Shown here: piece by piece, positions 35,223 through 45,001 of the stretch
Position numbering within the stretch: position 1 is the stretch's first letter
Layout of the letters: the number at the start of each line of letters is the position of its first letter
Origin: Bryobacterales bacterium
GTDB lineage: Bacteria > Acidobacteriota > Terriglobia > Bryobacterales > Bryobacteraceae
Length of the DNA: 64,000 nt
Direction: 5' to 3'
Assembly: GCA_020847975.1 (NCBI GenBank)
Contig: JADLBD010000014.1
Coordinates: 1-64,000, forward strand
The notes under the pieces: generated by a model
The model's database searches: none
Seen by the model: the letters and a program-made list of their open reading frames with translations, nothing else
What the model was told of the DNA's origin: nothing
Position numbers and translations under genes: made by a program

Positions 35223-36150
35223 CCGCGTCGAAAATATGATTCGCCGACGGATAGGTGCTCGAGGTCAGCCGGCACGCCGGACCGTCCCCATAAAACTCCG
35301 GAATGTGAAACCTCTTCGGCGGCGCGTACACAATGTCGCCCTCACTGGCGAGCAGCGGATGATCGATCCCTTCCATGATCCACTGCAACTGACCCCGCAG
35401 TACAATCCAGAACTCCGCGAAATCCGCGTGCATGTGACCCCTGTACCCCGGTCCGCGCTTCGGGTTGTCCCGCGCATGCCCGTAGATGAAATTACCCCGC
35501 ACCCGGTTCTTGCGCTGCGCCGGCTCGCTCCAGGCGCTCTGCCCGCGGTGAGCCGCCTCCAGGTCCTCGATATTCACGTGAATCCGGTCTCCCTTGCCGC
35601 TCTTGTTCGGGACATCATCAGGATTCGGTCCCGTCGAAAGCGTCACCGGGATGTACTCGATCACCCCATTCCCGACATTCGCCGGCGGCGCATCGAACAC
35701 CGGAGTCGCCGCGGCCAGCGTCACCTCGAAACGGATCGCCGGCTTATTCCCCACTACTTCAAGAGAATGCAAGTGCCGTTCGGGAGCGAACACATATGAG
35801 CCCTTCCGCGCCTCGAACTTCTGCCACCCCTGCGGTGTTTCGATCTCGAACCGGATCCGCCCTTCCTGCACCACCCACCACGCCGGCGAGTCCGGAAACA
35901 GATGCCGCGCCACTTTCGACCCCGGCGCGGCGGAAATGACGTAAGCCCGGCTATTGCCGTCGTCAATCACCAACTCGCTCCAGTTGCTGTTTCCATAGTG
36001 CTTCGCCTTTAAGTCCGCAAGCCGCGTCAACGGCTTCATCGGAGCCAGGTAAGGCGTAGGCGCGACGGGTTTGGGAAAGTAAAAAACGCGCGGCGGTTGG
36101 GCCCATATTGCAGCAGCCGCAAACAGGAAGAGACGAAGCGCGACTCGCAT
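35203..36150 (-). CDS. Secreted two-cupin protein
   Basis: A 315-residue protein with a signal peptide (MRVALRLFLFAAAAIWA) and two cupin domains. The first (about residues 55-150) has RHLFPDSPAWWVVQEG and ERHLHSLEVVG; the second (about 215-300) has YRGHMHADFAEFWIVLRG and PPKRFHIPEFYG. His residues in both could hold a metal, but the reaction is unknown. The start at 36150 follows a CGGAG stretch immediately upstream; a start at 36192 would lack a signal peptide. Its 3' end overlaps the convergent lipoate ligase gene by 20 bases. Confidence 0.78.
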   Translation of the reverse strand: MRVALRLFLFAAAAIWAQPPRVFYFPKPVAPTPYLAPMKPLTRLADLKAKHYGNSNWSELVIDDGNSRAYVISAAPGSKVARHLFPDSPAWWVVQEGRIRFEIETPQGWQKFEARKGSYVFAPERHLHSLEVVGNKPAIRFEVTLAAATPVFDAPPANVGNGVIEYIPVTLSTGPNPDDVPNKSGKGDRIHVNIEDLEAAHRGQSAWSEPAQRKNRVRGNFIYGHARDNPKRGPGYRGHMHADFAEFWIVLRGQLQWIMEGIDHPLLASEGDIVYAPPKRFHIPEFYGDGPACRLTSSTYPSANHIFDAATDRKQ

Positions 36151-36236
36151 CTCCGGTAGTGTATCCCATCCCGCGCAAGGCGGCGCCCACAAGCCGGCAA
36201 GTGCGCGCGTCCTCTCTGTCTTGTTCTGCCGCGGGG

Positions 36237-36896
36237 TCAGGCGGGGAAAAATGGAGTCAGTTTTTCGAAAAACGCGCTCGCGAACTGCTTGGCTACTTCC
36301 GTCGCCGCTTCGTCGCTGGCGCCTTGCGGCAGGGGAATGGTTATCTTGACGATTGCAGTATCGGACCGGTGATATCGAATGGAATCGAACACAGTATACA
36401 CTTTGGCCTTGTATTCGCTTGCCACGGTCCGCCGTGAGGTTTGATACCAGTAGATCACCAGCGACCGGTCGGTCCCTCTTGCCACAACGAACCGGTTAGC
36501 CTCCACAGGCTCCGCCTGCCCCTTCACCGGAATGAGAATCCGGTCGTTGACTACAGGCGCCCAACCGGCTCCGGGCAGGCAGTTCTTCGGGGAGTGCGGC
36601 GTCTTTCCGGTTCGCTGAGTGTGGAAATACGCAATGAACAGGCTCGCGATGTTCTTGCCGTCTGTGTCCGTGTACCACCGCGTCACTACGTCATCAGCCC
36701 GAAGGACTTCCATTGTCTCCTTATCGATCACGCCTTCCTGAACCATTCGCCATCCGGCGATTTGCTTGGGAAAAGTAGAAAGGGGATTCACCGGCTTTGC
36801 TTCCTCGGGCCGCGACATCCCATAAAAGGCCGCGGCCTGTAAGAGCAGCACGACCGTGAGAATACGCGCCGGTGGCGACGAAAGAAATCGCAGCAC
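36237..36896 (-). CDS. epsI: Exosortase-associated EpsI-family protein
   Basis: A 219-residue protein with an N-terminal membrane helix and the EpsI (DUF3485) signature: TPHSPKNCLPGAGW near residue 100. EpsI works with exosortase in exopolysaccharide or surface-protein export systems; its biochemical function is not settled. The start is the GTG at 36896, three bases after the exosortase stop. Pairing with exosortase is a classical arrangement. Confidence 0.9.
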   Translation of the reverse strand: MLRFLSSPPARILTVVLLLQAAAFYGMSRPEEAKPVNPLSTFPKQIAGWRMVQEGVIDKETMEVLRADDVVTRWYTDTDGKNIASLFIAYFHTQRTGKTPHSPKNCLPGAGWAPVVNDRILIPVKGQAEPVEANRFVVARGTDRSLVIYWYQTSRRTVASEYKAKVYTVFDSIRYHRSDTAIVKITIPLPQGASDEAATEVAKQFASAFFEKLTPFFPA

Positions 36897-36899
36897 TGC

Positions 36900-37790
36900 C
36901 TATTCCCCCTTCCCGCGAAACATCCGTCCATGAATCCGGTTGATGACCTGGTGCACGAACGTCAGAATGGCAAGCGCCACCACAAACACCACCCACCCGG
37001 AGAAGCTATGATACACACCCTGCGCGTATTCCGGATTGATTTCACTCAACAGTCCGGTCAGCGTCACCCGGCTTGCATTTGCCGCGATTGCGATGGGAAC
37101 AGTCGCTACCAGCAGAACCCACTTGATCCAGTGCTTTCTATCGAAAAAGTAACCGTAAACCAGGGACAGGAACGAGAGCGACAGCAGGGAACGGATGCCG
37201 CTGCAGGCTTCCACTACGGAAAGCCGCTGGCTCGGCAGCTCCAGTACATTCCCGTCTCTCAATACGGGAATGCCGAAACTCGAAAGAGCGAACTCCGCCA
37301 CACGGCTCGCCAATATCTGCAGCGGGAAAGTAATCTCGTTGTACACAATCGCGGGAATCGGCACCATGAAACACAACAAAAAGAGCGGAAATGCCATGAC
37401 CCGGATGGCGGCCGTTCCTCCCAGGTATAAGACGCTACCGAAGATCGACATCAGAAATGCTGTCCTCGATACGAATAATTCCACGCCCAGCCAGCCTGCA
37501 ATTTCCTGAACCGCTCCGAGCGCCAGTAACAACAAGCCCCATTTGTTGCTCTTCAGCGGAGCCGCGGCCAATTCCGCTCGCTTCGTCCAGGCAATGTAGC
37601 CGGCTATTACGGGCACGAAGAAGCCATGCCCCATGTCCTCATCGTTCGCCCATTGACTCACCAGCAGGTGCAGGATGGGAGCGTAACAGAGGATCAGCAG
37701 GGTTCCGAACCAAACAATCGCCGGCACACCAAAAGGCAGCGTAGCAGCACGCGAGTCTTCCTCCGGCGCCATCTTTACTGTCGAACTCAT
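36900..37790 (-). CDS. Exosortase
   Basis: A 296-residue polytopic membrane protease/transpeptidase of the exosortase family, which removes PEP-CTERM sorting signals. The catalytic Cys is in VEACSGIRS (Cys about 196), the Arg in NASRVTLTG (about 241) and the His in YHSFSGW (about 261), all in transmembrane segments. An ATG at 37790 is chosen; a further upstream start at 37862 is not supported by homology. No PEP-CTERM protein or exopolysaccharide gene was seen in the window, so its substrates lie elsewhere. It is followed by epsI. Confidence 0.92.
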   Translation of the reverse strand: MSSTVKMAPEEDSRAATLPFGVPAIVWFGTLLILCYAPILHLLVSQWANDEDMGHGFFVPVIAGYIAWTKRAELAAAPLKSNKWGLLLLALGAVQEIAGWLGVELFVSRTAFLMSIFGSVLYLGGTAAIRVMAFPLFLLCFMVPIPAIVYNEITFPLQILASRVAEFALSSFGIPVLRDGNVLELPSQRLSVVEACSGIRSLLSLSFLSLVYGYFFDRKHWIKWVLLVATVPIAIAANASRVTLTGLLSEINPEYAQGVYHSFSGWVVFVVALAILTFVHQVINRIHGRMFRGKGE

Positions 37791-37850
37791 TCCGCTACCT
37801 GTGCATCCTCTGGACTCCCCCAGTAAAACATACGCTAAGGGCGGGGGACA

Positions 37851-37875
37851 ACCATTTCCCATTCACCATTTCCCA
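37851..37875. repeat. 11-base direct repeat upstream of exosortase
   Basis: ACCATTTCCCA occurs at 37851-37861 and again at 37865-37875, a 14-base period. The pair lies about 60-85 bases upstream of the exosortase start at 37790 and just after the PQQ gene's stop (37887). Direct repeats of this kind often bind a regulator. No promoter hexamers are evident. Confidence 0.5.
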
Positions 37876-37886
37876 CCCTGCGACGC

Positions 37887-39743
37887 TCAGCGGGCGTCGG
37901 GCAAGGCGAAGACCAGGATATTCGGCCCGCCGGCGACGGCGACATATTGCCTCCCCGCCACGCTATAGGTCATGGGCGAAGCGCGCCAGTACTGGTTCGC
38001 CGCAAAATGCCACAACAACTTCCCGTTGCCGGCATCCGCCGCCGAAAAACCCGTGTCATCACTGGCGAAAAATACGAGCCCCCCCGCCGTGCTTAGCGCT
38101 CCGCCCCAGGTCACTCCAGACCCGTCCTGAGGCAGTTCCCACTTGACTGTACCCGTCTGAATGTCAATCGCGCGAAGGAACTTCTGCGGCTTCTCATCGG
38201 GCACCCGCCTGGTTGCTCCCCCGTAAAAGGATTCTCCCTGCTTCCACCACTCCGGCGATTTCGAGTATATGCTGCACCGCTCCAGTGCCATCACATAAAA
38301 AAGACCCGTCCCGGGATGATAAGCCGTCGACATCCAGTTCGTCGCGCCCTCCACCGCCGGGCATACCTGGACGCCCTCGGCTGTCGGTTCGCTTCCCGGC
38401 AACACCCGCGGGCGCCCGTCAGGTCCGATACCGGACGCCCAAGTCAGCTTGTGAACAAACGGTTTGGCCATGAGAAACTTGCCCGATATCCGGTCCAGGA
38501 CATAGAAGAATCCGTTGCGGTTCGCCTGTAACAGCAACTTCCGCGGCTGTCCTCCGAAGTTTGCGTCCACCAGCATCGCAGTCTGTTGCGCGTCCCAATC
38601 ATGAAGGTCATGCGGCGTGTACTGGAAATACCATTTCAACTTCCCGCTCTTCCCATCCAGCGCCAGAACGGAATCCGAGTAGAGGTTGTCCCCCTTGCGC
38701 TCATCACCGTTATAGTCCGGGCACGGGTTGCCGGTCGTCCAGTACAGGAGCCCCGTGGACGTGTCATAGGTGCCCGTGAGCCACGTGGCGGTACAGCCAT
38801 GCTCGATTGCCCGCCCCACCCACGTCTCCGACAGCGGTTCGCCGGGCTTCGGCATGCTCCAGAACCGCCATGCCTCCTTCCCCGTATCGGCATGGAACGC
38901 CGCCACGAATCCCCTGATCCCTTCATCCCCTCCGGACACGCCGGCAACCACCAGGTCTCCCACCACCAGCGGAGCTGAAGTCGATCCGTAATGCTGGCGG
39001 TAGTCCGCCATCTCGGTGTCCCATCGCAGTTTCCCCGTCCGCCGGTCCAGGCAAAGCAAATGGGCATGGTCCGTCACCAGAAATACGCTGTCGCCCAACA
39101 CCGCCACTCCGCGGTTGATGCCTCCCGCGGCATCCCCCACCAACCCCGCGGTCCGCGGGCGCTGGTAATGCCACAACGGCTGTCCGTTGGTTGCGTCAAT
39201 GGCGTACGCCGCATTGACGTTGGTGACATACATTACCCCGTCCACCACCACCGGAGTCACTTCCAACCGCTGTGCCCCGGGTACTGTGTATATCCACCGC
39301 ATCGCCAGGCTCCTCACGTTGTCCCGGTTGATCTGGTCCAGCATGCTGTTCCGGTTCCCTGTCAATACCCCGTGGTAGGTCGGCCAATCCCCTTTCTTCG
39401 GACTGGCCAGCGAGGAAAACGGCAGCGGCTTCAGCGGCGGATGCGGGCGCTCCGCTGCCATGCTGCGCGCCGGACGGAGCGTGCGGATGTAGGCAAGCAA
39501 TTCGTTCATTGCCTGCTCCGGCAGATGGAAGGCCGGCATTCCCGCGGCGGGCTTCCCATTTTGAATGATGTCCCGCAGCCCCGCCTGGTTGAGGCCCGAC
39601 CGGAACAATGACGGTCCGCGTTCGCCTCCTGCGCCGTCCGCCCCGTGACACATCGCGCACTGTGCCTCGAACCGCTGCCGCGCTCCCTGCTGCCCGGGCA
39701 TCGCCGCGGCAGCCAGCATCCACAACAGGAATAAACGTGCCAT
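37887..39743 (-). CDS. PQQ-dependent dehydrogenase with N-terminal cytochrome c
   Basis: A 618-residue secreted quinoprotein. A signal peptide leads to a c-type haem site CAMCH (residues 29-33) and, after about 120 residues, a beta-propeller with PQQ enzyme-type repeats (GDWPTYHGVLTGNRNS, then several AYAIDATNGQPLWHY-like W-motifs). PQQ alcohol or glucose dehydrogenases oxidise small alcohols or sugars and pass electrons to cytochromes; in quinohaemoprotein alcohol dehydrogenases the haem domain is C-terminal, so this N-terminal placement is unusual. The ATG at 39743 overlaps the stop of the amidohydrolase gene (TAATG). Confidence 0.85.
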   Translation of the reverse strand: MARLFLLWMLAAAAMPGQQGARQRFEAQCAMCHGADGAGGERGPSLFRSGLNQAGLRDIIQNGKPAAGMPAFHLPEQAMNELLAYIRTLRPARSMAAERPHPPLKPLPFSSLASPKKGDWPTYHGVLTGNRNSMLDQINRDNVRSLAMRWIYTVPGAQRLEVTPVVVDGVMYVTNVNAAYAIDATNGQPLWHYQRPRTAGLVGDAAGGINRGVAVLGDSVFLVTDHAHLLCLDRRTGKLRWDTEMADYRQHYGSTSAPLVVGDLVVAGVSGGDEGIRGFVAAFHADTGKEAWRFWSMPKPGEPLSETWVGRAIEHGCTATWLTGTYDTSTGLLYWTTGNPCPDYNGDERKGDNLYSDSVLALDGKSGKLKWYFQYTPHDLHDWDAQQTAMLVDANFGGQPRKLLLQANRNGFFYVLDRISGKFLMAKPFVHKLTWASGIGPDGRPRVLPGSEPTAEGVQVCPAVEGATNWMSTAYHPGTGLFYVMALERCSIYSKSPEWWKQGESFYGGATRRVPDEKPQKFLRAIDIQTGTVKWELPQDGSGVTWGGALSTAGGLVFFASDDTGFSAADAGNGKLLWHFAANQYWRASPMTYSVAGRQYVAVAGGPNILVFALPDAR

Positions 39744-40663
39744 TATCTCGCCACCCATCGATACGCTTTCTGCGAATTCTTCCAAAAGTACTTCTCCGCC
39801 GCGTCCTGCCCTTTTGCCGTGAAGTATTCCCGCACCACCTGAAAGGCCGCTCCGTAGGGAGCAAGCTTGTCGCTCACCGGCCAGTTGCTGCCATAGACGA
39901 CACGGTCCGCGCCAAAGATCTCCCACAACTCGTCGAGCGCCGGCTTGTAGTAGGCCACATCCGCCGGAACCCGGCCGTCCACCTTTCGCAACACTCCGGA
40001 TACCTTCGCGTAAATCAGCGGCCGGTGCGCAATCTCCTGCAATGCGGTCTCAAACGCCGCCTTGTCCGCGGACTCCTTCGGGCGATCGGCCGGCAGGTGG
40101 TTGATCACGATCCGCAGGTCCGGAACGGCGTCGCTCAGCCGCACGACATCTGTCATCAGGTGTGGTCCGCCGATCATGTCCACTTCAAGCCCCGCATCCG
40201 ACAGCATCTTCACATGCGCCACAAACTCCCGCTCCGGCAAGTCTTCCCGGCCGCTGGGTCCCCACAGATGCCCCAACCGGATACCCAGAAAAAGCCGGTT
40301 CTTGTGGAACCGCTCCAAATGCTTTGGAAAGTCCGGCTTCCCCGGCTGCAAATGGCCTACCGTGCCTACCAGGATCTTGTCCTTCGCCGCCAGGTCCAGC
40401 ACCCACTGGTTGTCCTCGATCAGCGGGCTCGCTTCCACTTCAATGGTTCCCTTGATCCCGTACGGCTTCGTCAGCCGCCGGAATTCCCCGGGCAGCACCG
40501 TCCGGTAAAGCACCGGATCACCCTTGGCCGGCCAGGGAACACCTTGCGGGCGCGAAGGGTCATAGAAGTGCGTGTGCGTGTCGATGATGTTCCCGGCAAT
40601 GGCCGCATCGAGGGGAGCAAGCGCGGCCGCCGAAGTGGCAAGAAACTGGCGGCGATTCATCAT
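39743..40663 (-). CDS. Tat-exported amidohydrolase
   Basis: A 306-residue metal-dependent TIM-barrel hydrolase of the amidohydrolase-2 (ACMSD-like) family. The N-terminus MNRRQFLATSAAALAP is a Tat signal. DTHTHFYD gives the HxH metal site, INHLPADRP carries the central His and GSNWPVS the late Asp/Ser region. Such enzymes hydrolyse lactones or decarboxylate acids. A -10-like TACAAT at 40669-40674, five bases before the ATG, would give a leaderless message. It is co-transcribed with the PQQ dehydrogenase (TAATG). Confidence 0.85.
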   Translation of the reverse strand: MMNRRQFLATSAAALAPLDAAIAGNIIDTHTHFYDPSRPQGVPWPAKGDPVLYRTVLPGEFRRLTKPYGIKGTIEVEASPLIEDNQWVLDLAAKDKILVGTVGHLQPGKPDFPKHLERFHKNRLFLGIRLGHLWGPSGREDLPEREFVAHVKMLSDAGLEVDMIGGPHLMTDVVRLSDAVPDLRIVINHLPADRPKESADKAAFETALQEIAHRPLIYAKVSGVLRKVDGRVPADVAYYKPALDELWEIFGADRVVYGSNWPVSDKLAPYGAAFQVVREYFTAKGQDAAEKYFWKNSQKAYRWVAR

Positions 40664-40746
40664 CGCTTATTGTACGCACCCACGGACGGGCGCTGGGAGA
40701 GGCTATCTGGAATCCGGAAAACATCACATCATGGCGGACTCCGCAA

Positions 40747-43700
40747 TCAGCGGCCGAAATACCCGCTGACCTCCACGACCACGTGGGTACGCCGATAGGC
40801 ATAGATGTCAATGGAGCCGTTGGACCCGGAGGGAACTATTGCGGAGTTCGATACGATCTGCCCCTGGAACGCATTCAGCACGGAAGCGTTAGGCCGCGGT
40901 TGTCCTGTTGGATACGCGGAGAGGAAGGGCATCGGCGATCCGCCCGGTAGCGCCGTCACATTGATGGCATAACCTCTGGCGCTGATGGGGATTCCCGAAC
41001 ATCCCGCCGCGTCCGGTATGGCGATGGTGCGCGCCGTATCGTCCCCATAAATTCCGCCGTTGACAGTGGAATCACTGGCGCGGCACTGCGTGACAGGAAA
41101 GTAGAACTGGCCGTTGACGCCGTCGTCGGGGGCATAATACCCGCTGATGTCGGCGAGAAAGTCGGTGGCGTTGTGAGCATACACGTCGATACTGCCTTCG
41201 CTGCCCGCCGGAATGATGACGCTGTTGGCCAGTACGCGCCCGGCGGGAGAATTGATGCTCGACACGTTGGGCTGAAGACCGCCTCCGGGCCATACCGTGA
41301 TGAACTGCAGCGGCCCTTGCGGAACAGCGGTAATCGTCATGGAATACGCGGCCGCCCCGGAGGGTATCTGGCAATAGGGGGTGGCAGGCACGCGGAACCG
41401 GCGAGCTTGCCGGGCGGCCAGAGAAGGGGGCCCGAATGGCCCCTCCGGGCTGCGGTAATCGATGCGCGTGTCCAGAATGCGGCATGGGTTGAGCGGGTAG
41501 TACACAAGATTGGAGATTGTGTCATTGTCCGTGTAGTAGCCGGCAATGTCGATAATGGCATCCGTTTTGTCCGATGCGTAAACGCTGATGCCACCGCCTG
41601 TACCTGCCTTCACGATTGCGGAATTGGCCACAATGTTGCCGTCCGGCGAGCGGATGCTCCAAACGTTCGGCCGGGGTTCGCCGGCGGGCCACACGGTAAG
41701 GAAATCCACCGCGCCGCGGGGAACGAGGGTAACGTTGATGACGTAGGCTTTGGCGATGCCGGGGATCGAGCACACGTTCGACGAGGTCATGGGCAAGGTT
41801 CTGGTTTCGCCCGCATTGAGATACGGTGGTCCGAACGGACCGGTGCGGCCTTCAAAGTTGTAGATCTCGCGCGTTTCGAGAATCCGGCAGGGAGTGAGCG
41901 GCACGAAGGTCAGACCCGGGCCGCCGCTTCCCGACGTACCGGCTTGAACGATTTCGTAGCTCCTGCCGGCGATGGTCAGGTTGGAGATTCGCCGGCTGAA
42001 AGCGGTGTTGGCGAGTACAGTGAACGCCGCCACGCCCGGCCCGCTGTTGCTCAGCGGCGAGTTGATCACGACCCAACTGTCCGGCGAGTTAACGGACCAG
42101 GAGCATCCTGAGGCGGTGGTGACGGTTACGGCACCGGAACGTCCGGCGGCGGGGATGCTGATACCGGATTCACCGAGGGTATAGACACAGGCAGCGGCGG
42201 ATTGCGTAATGGAGACGGACTGCCCGCCGGCACTGATGGACCCTGTCCGCGTGGCGCCGCTCTGGTTTGCGGCAATCAGCACGGGGAAACTGCCCGGCCC
42301 GGAGCCGCTGCCTGCCGATGGGAACGAGATCCAGGCAGTGTCGGAAGCAATGGCGTTCCAGGCACATCCGCCGGGGGCGGTGATGTTGATGGTTTGTGTT
42401 CCGCCCTGCGCGCCGGCCTGAATGCTCAACGGCGCGATCGTGTACTCGCAGGTGGTTCCGTTCTGATTGACCGTGGCATTGGCGGAGGCGAGGTAACTGG
42501 TAAGGGAGATGGTGGCGGCGCGCGCGGAATTCGAGGGGTTCGCCGTCAGCGAGCCGGTCAGTTGTCCGTTACCGGTTCCCGAAGCGGGCGCGTTGAGTTG
42601 TGCGAAGCCGGAGGTTTCCGCCGCGGTCCACTGGCAGGATGGGGAAGCCACCGAGACGTTGATGGAGAATGCGCCGCCGCCGCTCGGAACGGCTGGAGGG
42701 TTGCTCACGGAGACGGTACAGGGCTGCCCCTGCTGCGTGAGAGTGATCGAGGCTGGCCCCAGTTTCACGGTTTGCGACCGGGAGGCAAACGTCGGGTTGG
42801 CGAGGACGGAGATGGAGTAGACGCCGGGTCCATTCACGACACCGGGGCTGATGATCCAAGGTTCCGGGTAAAGGAAATTGGCTTGGCAGCCTACGCCTCC
42901 CGAGATGGTGACCGCGGCGGCGCCTCCCGCCGCCGGAACCGGAGCGGGCGTGCTGGCGGAGAAGTTGCAGAGGGCATCGGACTGAGTAATGACGGCGCTT
43001 GCCGATGCCTGATAGGCGCTGAGAGCAACGAAGCCCTGGCGGGAAGTTCCCTGATAGGGGTCGACGGTCAGCAGGACGTAGCCGCTGCCTTGGCCGCTCG
43101 AGGTGGCGATGTGCAGGAACGAGTCCGAGGTGCTCGCGCTCCATGCGCAAGTACCGCTGGGGAGGCTGACTGGGATCGCCACGGAGCCGCCGCTTCGGGG
43201 AACCGCGACAGTGGCCGGAGCATTCGCGAAGGTGCAGTACTGGCCGAGTTGGGACAGCGCGATGGGTTCGCCGCTGCCGGTGGTGATCTGCCCGCTTCGG
43301 GGGACGTAGGCGGGATTGGGCTGGACAACCGCGGTAAACTGGCCGCCGGGTCCGAATGTGATGGTGACCCAGGCAGGTCCGGTGGCCGTGGTCGAGCAGC
43401 CGGAGCCGGAAGGAGTGAAGACGAACGAACCGCCGTTCCGGTCGATGTTGCTGACCGAGCCGGGTGTGAACCAGCATGGGATCATGCCGTCCTGTGTGAC
43501 GGTGACGGTTTGGCCCGCGATGATGATGGATCCGTTGCGAGGTTGGGAGCCGGGGTTGGCGTCGATGCGGACGATGACGCTCCCGCCGCCTGTGCCGGAC
43601 GAGTTCGTCAGGTGGAGCCAGGAGGTCGCGGTGAGGGCGCTCCATGGGCATCCTGCCGCAGTGGTGACGCTGATGGATTTCGTCCCGCCGGAGGCTGGGC

Positions 43701-44874
43701 TGGTGACAGGGTTCGGGGCGATGGTATAGCTGCAAGCGCCGGCCTGGCTGATGTTGACGGTGATCCCGCCCACCACGACCGTGCCGGCTCGCGCGGATGG
43801 GTTGGGATTGGGATCGATGGCGAGTAGGAACGAGCCGGCGGTTCCCGCGCGTTTATCGGGTCTGAGCCAGGAAGCCGAGGGGAAGTTGACCCAGCCGCAA
43901 CCTCCGGTCATGGTGATGGTGACAGAGGTCCCGCCCCCGGGGGCAACGATGGAGAGGGGCGAGGCGGTGTAATTACAGACGCCCGGATTCTCCTGACGGC
44001 GGAGCGCCTGGAACGTGCCGCTGTCCTTCACTCCGTTGCCGAACTCGATGTTGCATTCGTTGGCGGAGTCCGTGCCGCCGGTTTGTCCGGGGGTCAATCC
44101 GTACGTACCTTGCACATTGAACCGGCACACGTACTTGGCAACGCCGCCGGAACTGCCGGCGAAGTACGCCTCGCCGGGGGGAACGGTGTTGGTGTAAGTC
44201 TGCCAGGTACCGGCGAAGTTCGTCAGCACCTCATAGAAGTTGAATGAGAGCGGCGTATTGCCGGCTCCGGCGCGGCAGGCGGAGTAGCCGGACTTGATCT
44301 TGCCGAGATGTTGCACGCCATTGACCGCGCCGCGGCAGACGTACAGCGCCTGTCCATCGGTGTCCGTGCCGCCTTGAAACGCGCCGCTCGGGATGCTGCC
44401 GTTCATTGCCTGAATCCAGGGGCTGTACATCACCTCGTAGGTGGCAAAGTATCCGCCGGTCTGGCCGAACTCGATCTCACAGCCTGGGGAACCGCTCACT
44501 ACCTGGCCGACCTGAAGACTGTTTTCCACGAAGGCGCGGCAGATGTAGACGCCACCGCCCGCATGGTATGAGCCGGGGGGCACCGTCCCATTCGCGGCGG
44601 AACGCCAGTCGATGGAATAGTCGGCCAGTACCTGGTAGGACGATGGGGCTACGGCAGCGCCGCGGTAATACACGCAGCCGAAGTTGGAAGAAAACTTGCC
44701 CGCGAAGGTCGTGCCTTGCTGGTCGACGGTCCGGCAGATGTAGAGCGGAACGTTGCCGAGATCGTATCCTGCCTGGACGGCGAGCGGCGGCACGGCGCCG
44801 GTTCCCGGAACCCAATTCTGGCCGACTGCCGTTTGCGCCGCCAGCAGCGCCGTGAGTAACAAAATAGTCTGCAT
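40747..44874 (-). CDS. Giant secreted DM9/BACON-repeat protein
   Basis: A 1375-residue secreted protein. After a signal peptide (MQTILLLTALLAAQTAVG) come four DM9-like (DUF3421) repeats, for example GAVPPLAVQAGYDLGN, each with PLYICR-like Cys. Eight BACON/Ig-like units follow, each starting with a Cys and a phrase such as CNYTASPLSIVAPGGG or CEYTIAPLSI. Three repeats of a PCRILETR or PCRILDTR C-terminal module end the protein. It is probably a cell-surface carbohydrate- or protein-binding adhesin. GGAGGT (44882-44887) seven bases before the ATG at 44874 fixes the start; the upstream open frame is not translated. It is divergent from the kinase gene. Confidence 0.85.
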   Translation of the reverse strand: MQTILLLTALLAAQTAVGQNWVPGTGAVPPLAVQAGYDLGNVPLYICRTVDQQGTTFAGKFSSNFGCVYYRGAAVAPSSYQVLADYSIDWRSAANGTVPPGSYHAGGGVYICRAFVENSLQVGQVVSGSPGCEIEFGQTGGYFATYEVMYSPWIQAMNGSIPSGAFQGGTDTDGQALYVCRGAVNGVQHLGKIKSGYSACRAGAGNTPLSFNFYEVLTNFAGTWQTYTNTVPPGEAYFAGSSGGVAKYVCRFNVQGTYGLTPGQTGGTDSANECNIEFGNGVKDSGTFQALRRQENPGVCNYTASPLSIVAPGGGTSVTITMTGGCGWVNFPSASWLRPDKRAGTAGSFLLAIDPNPNPSARAGTVVVGGITVNISQAGACSYTIAPNPVTSPASGGTKSISVTTAAGCPWSALTATSWLHLTNSSGTGGGSVIVRIDANPGSQPRNGSIIIAGQTVTVTQDGMIPCWFTPGSVSNIDRNGGSFVFTPSGSGCSTTATGPAWVTITFGPGGQFTAVVQPNPAYVPRSGQITTGSGEPIALSQLGQYCTFANAPATVAVPRSGGSVAIPVSLPSGTCAWSASTSDSFLHIATSSGQGSGYVLLTVDPYQGTSRQGFVALSAYQASASAVITQSDALCNFSASTPAPVPAAGGAAAVTISGGVGCQANFLYPEPWIISPGVVNGPGVYSISVLANPTFASRSQTVKLGPASITLTQQGQPCTVSVSNPPAVPSGGGAFSINVSVASPSCQWTAAETSGFAQLNAPASGTGNGQLTGSLTANPSNSARAATISLTSYLASANATVNQNGTTCEYTIAPLSIQAGAQGGTQTINITAPGGCAWNAIASDTAWISFPSAGSGSGPGSFPVLIAANQSGATRTGSISAGGQSVSITQSAAACVYTLGESGISIPAAGRSGAVTVTTASGCSWSVNSPDSWVVINSPLSNSGPGVAAFTVLANTAFSRRISNLTIAGRSYEIVQAGTSGSGGPGLTFVPLTPCRILETREIYNFEGRTGPFGPPYLNAGETRTLPMTSSNVCSIPGIAKAYVINVTLVPRGAVDFLTVWPAGEPRPNVWSIRSPDGNIVANSAIVKAGTGGGISVYASDKTDAIIDIAGYYTDNDTISNLVYYPLNPCRILDTRIDYRSPEGPFGPPSLAARQARRFRVPATPYCQIPSGAAAYSMTITAVPQGPLQFITVWPGGGLQPNVSSINSPAGRVLANSVIIPAGSEGSIDVYAHNATDFLADISGYYAPDDGVNGQFYFPVTQCRASDSTVNGGIYGDDTARTIAIPDAAGCSGIPISARGYAINVTALPGGSPMPFLSAYPTGQPRPNASVLNAFQGQIVSNSAIVPSGSNGSIDIYAYRRTHVVVEVSGYFGR

Positions 44875-45001
44875 CGCCCAAACCTCCGCGCGGTTTCGTC
44901 CGCTCATGAAATCGAGGCGTGAGAACGGAAGAAACCGTATCATTTTTCTTGATATGGATTCGCGGGCGGCTGCGCCATGATAGATTGTTACGCGGCAAAT
45001 T

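Noticed and set aside
42202..43827. 541-codon plus-strand frame within the BACON protein gene
   Set aside because: Low-complexity antisense frame; the opposite strand has clear repeating domains.
44949..44986. TTGATA and TAGATT as a promoter for the kinase gene
   Set aside because: The spacing of 26 bases is outside the normal range.
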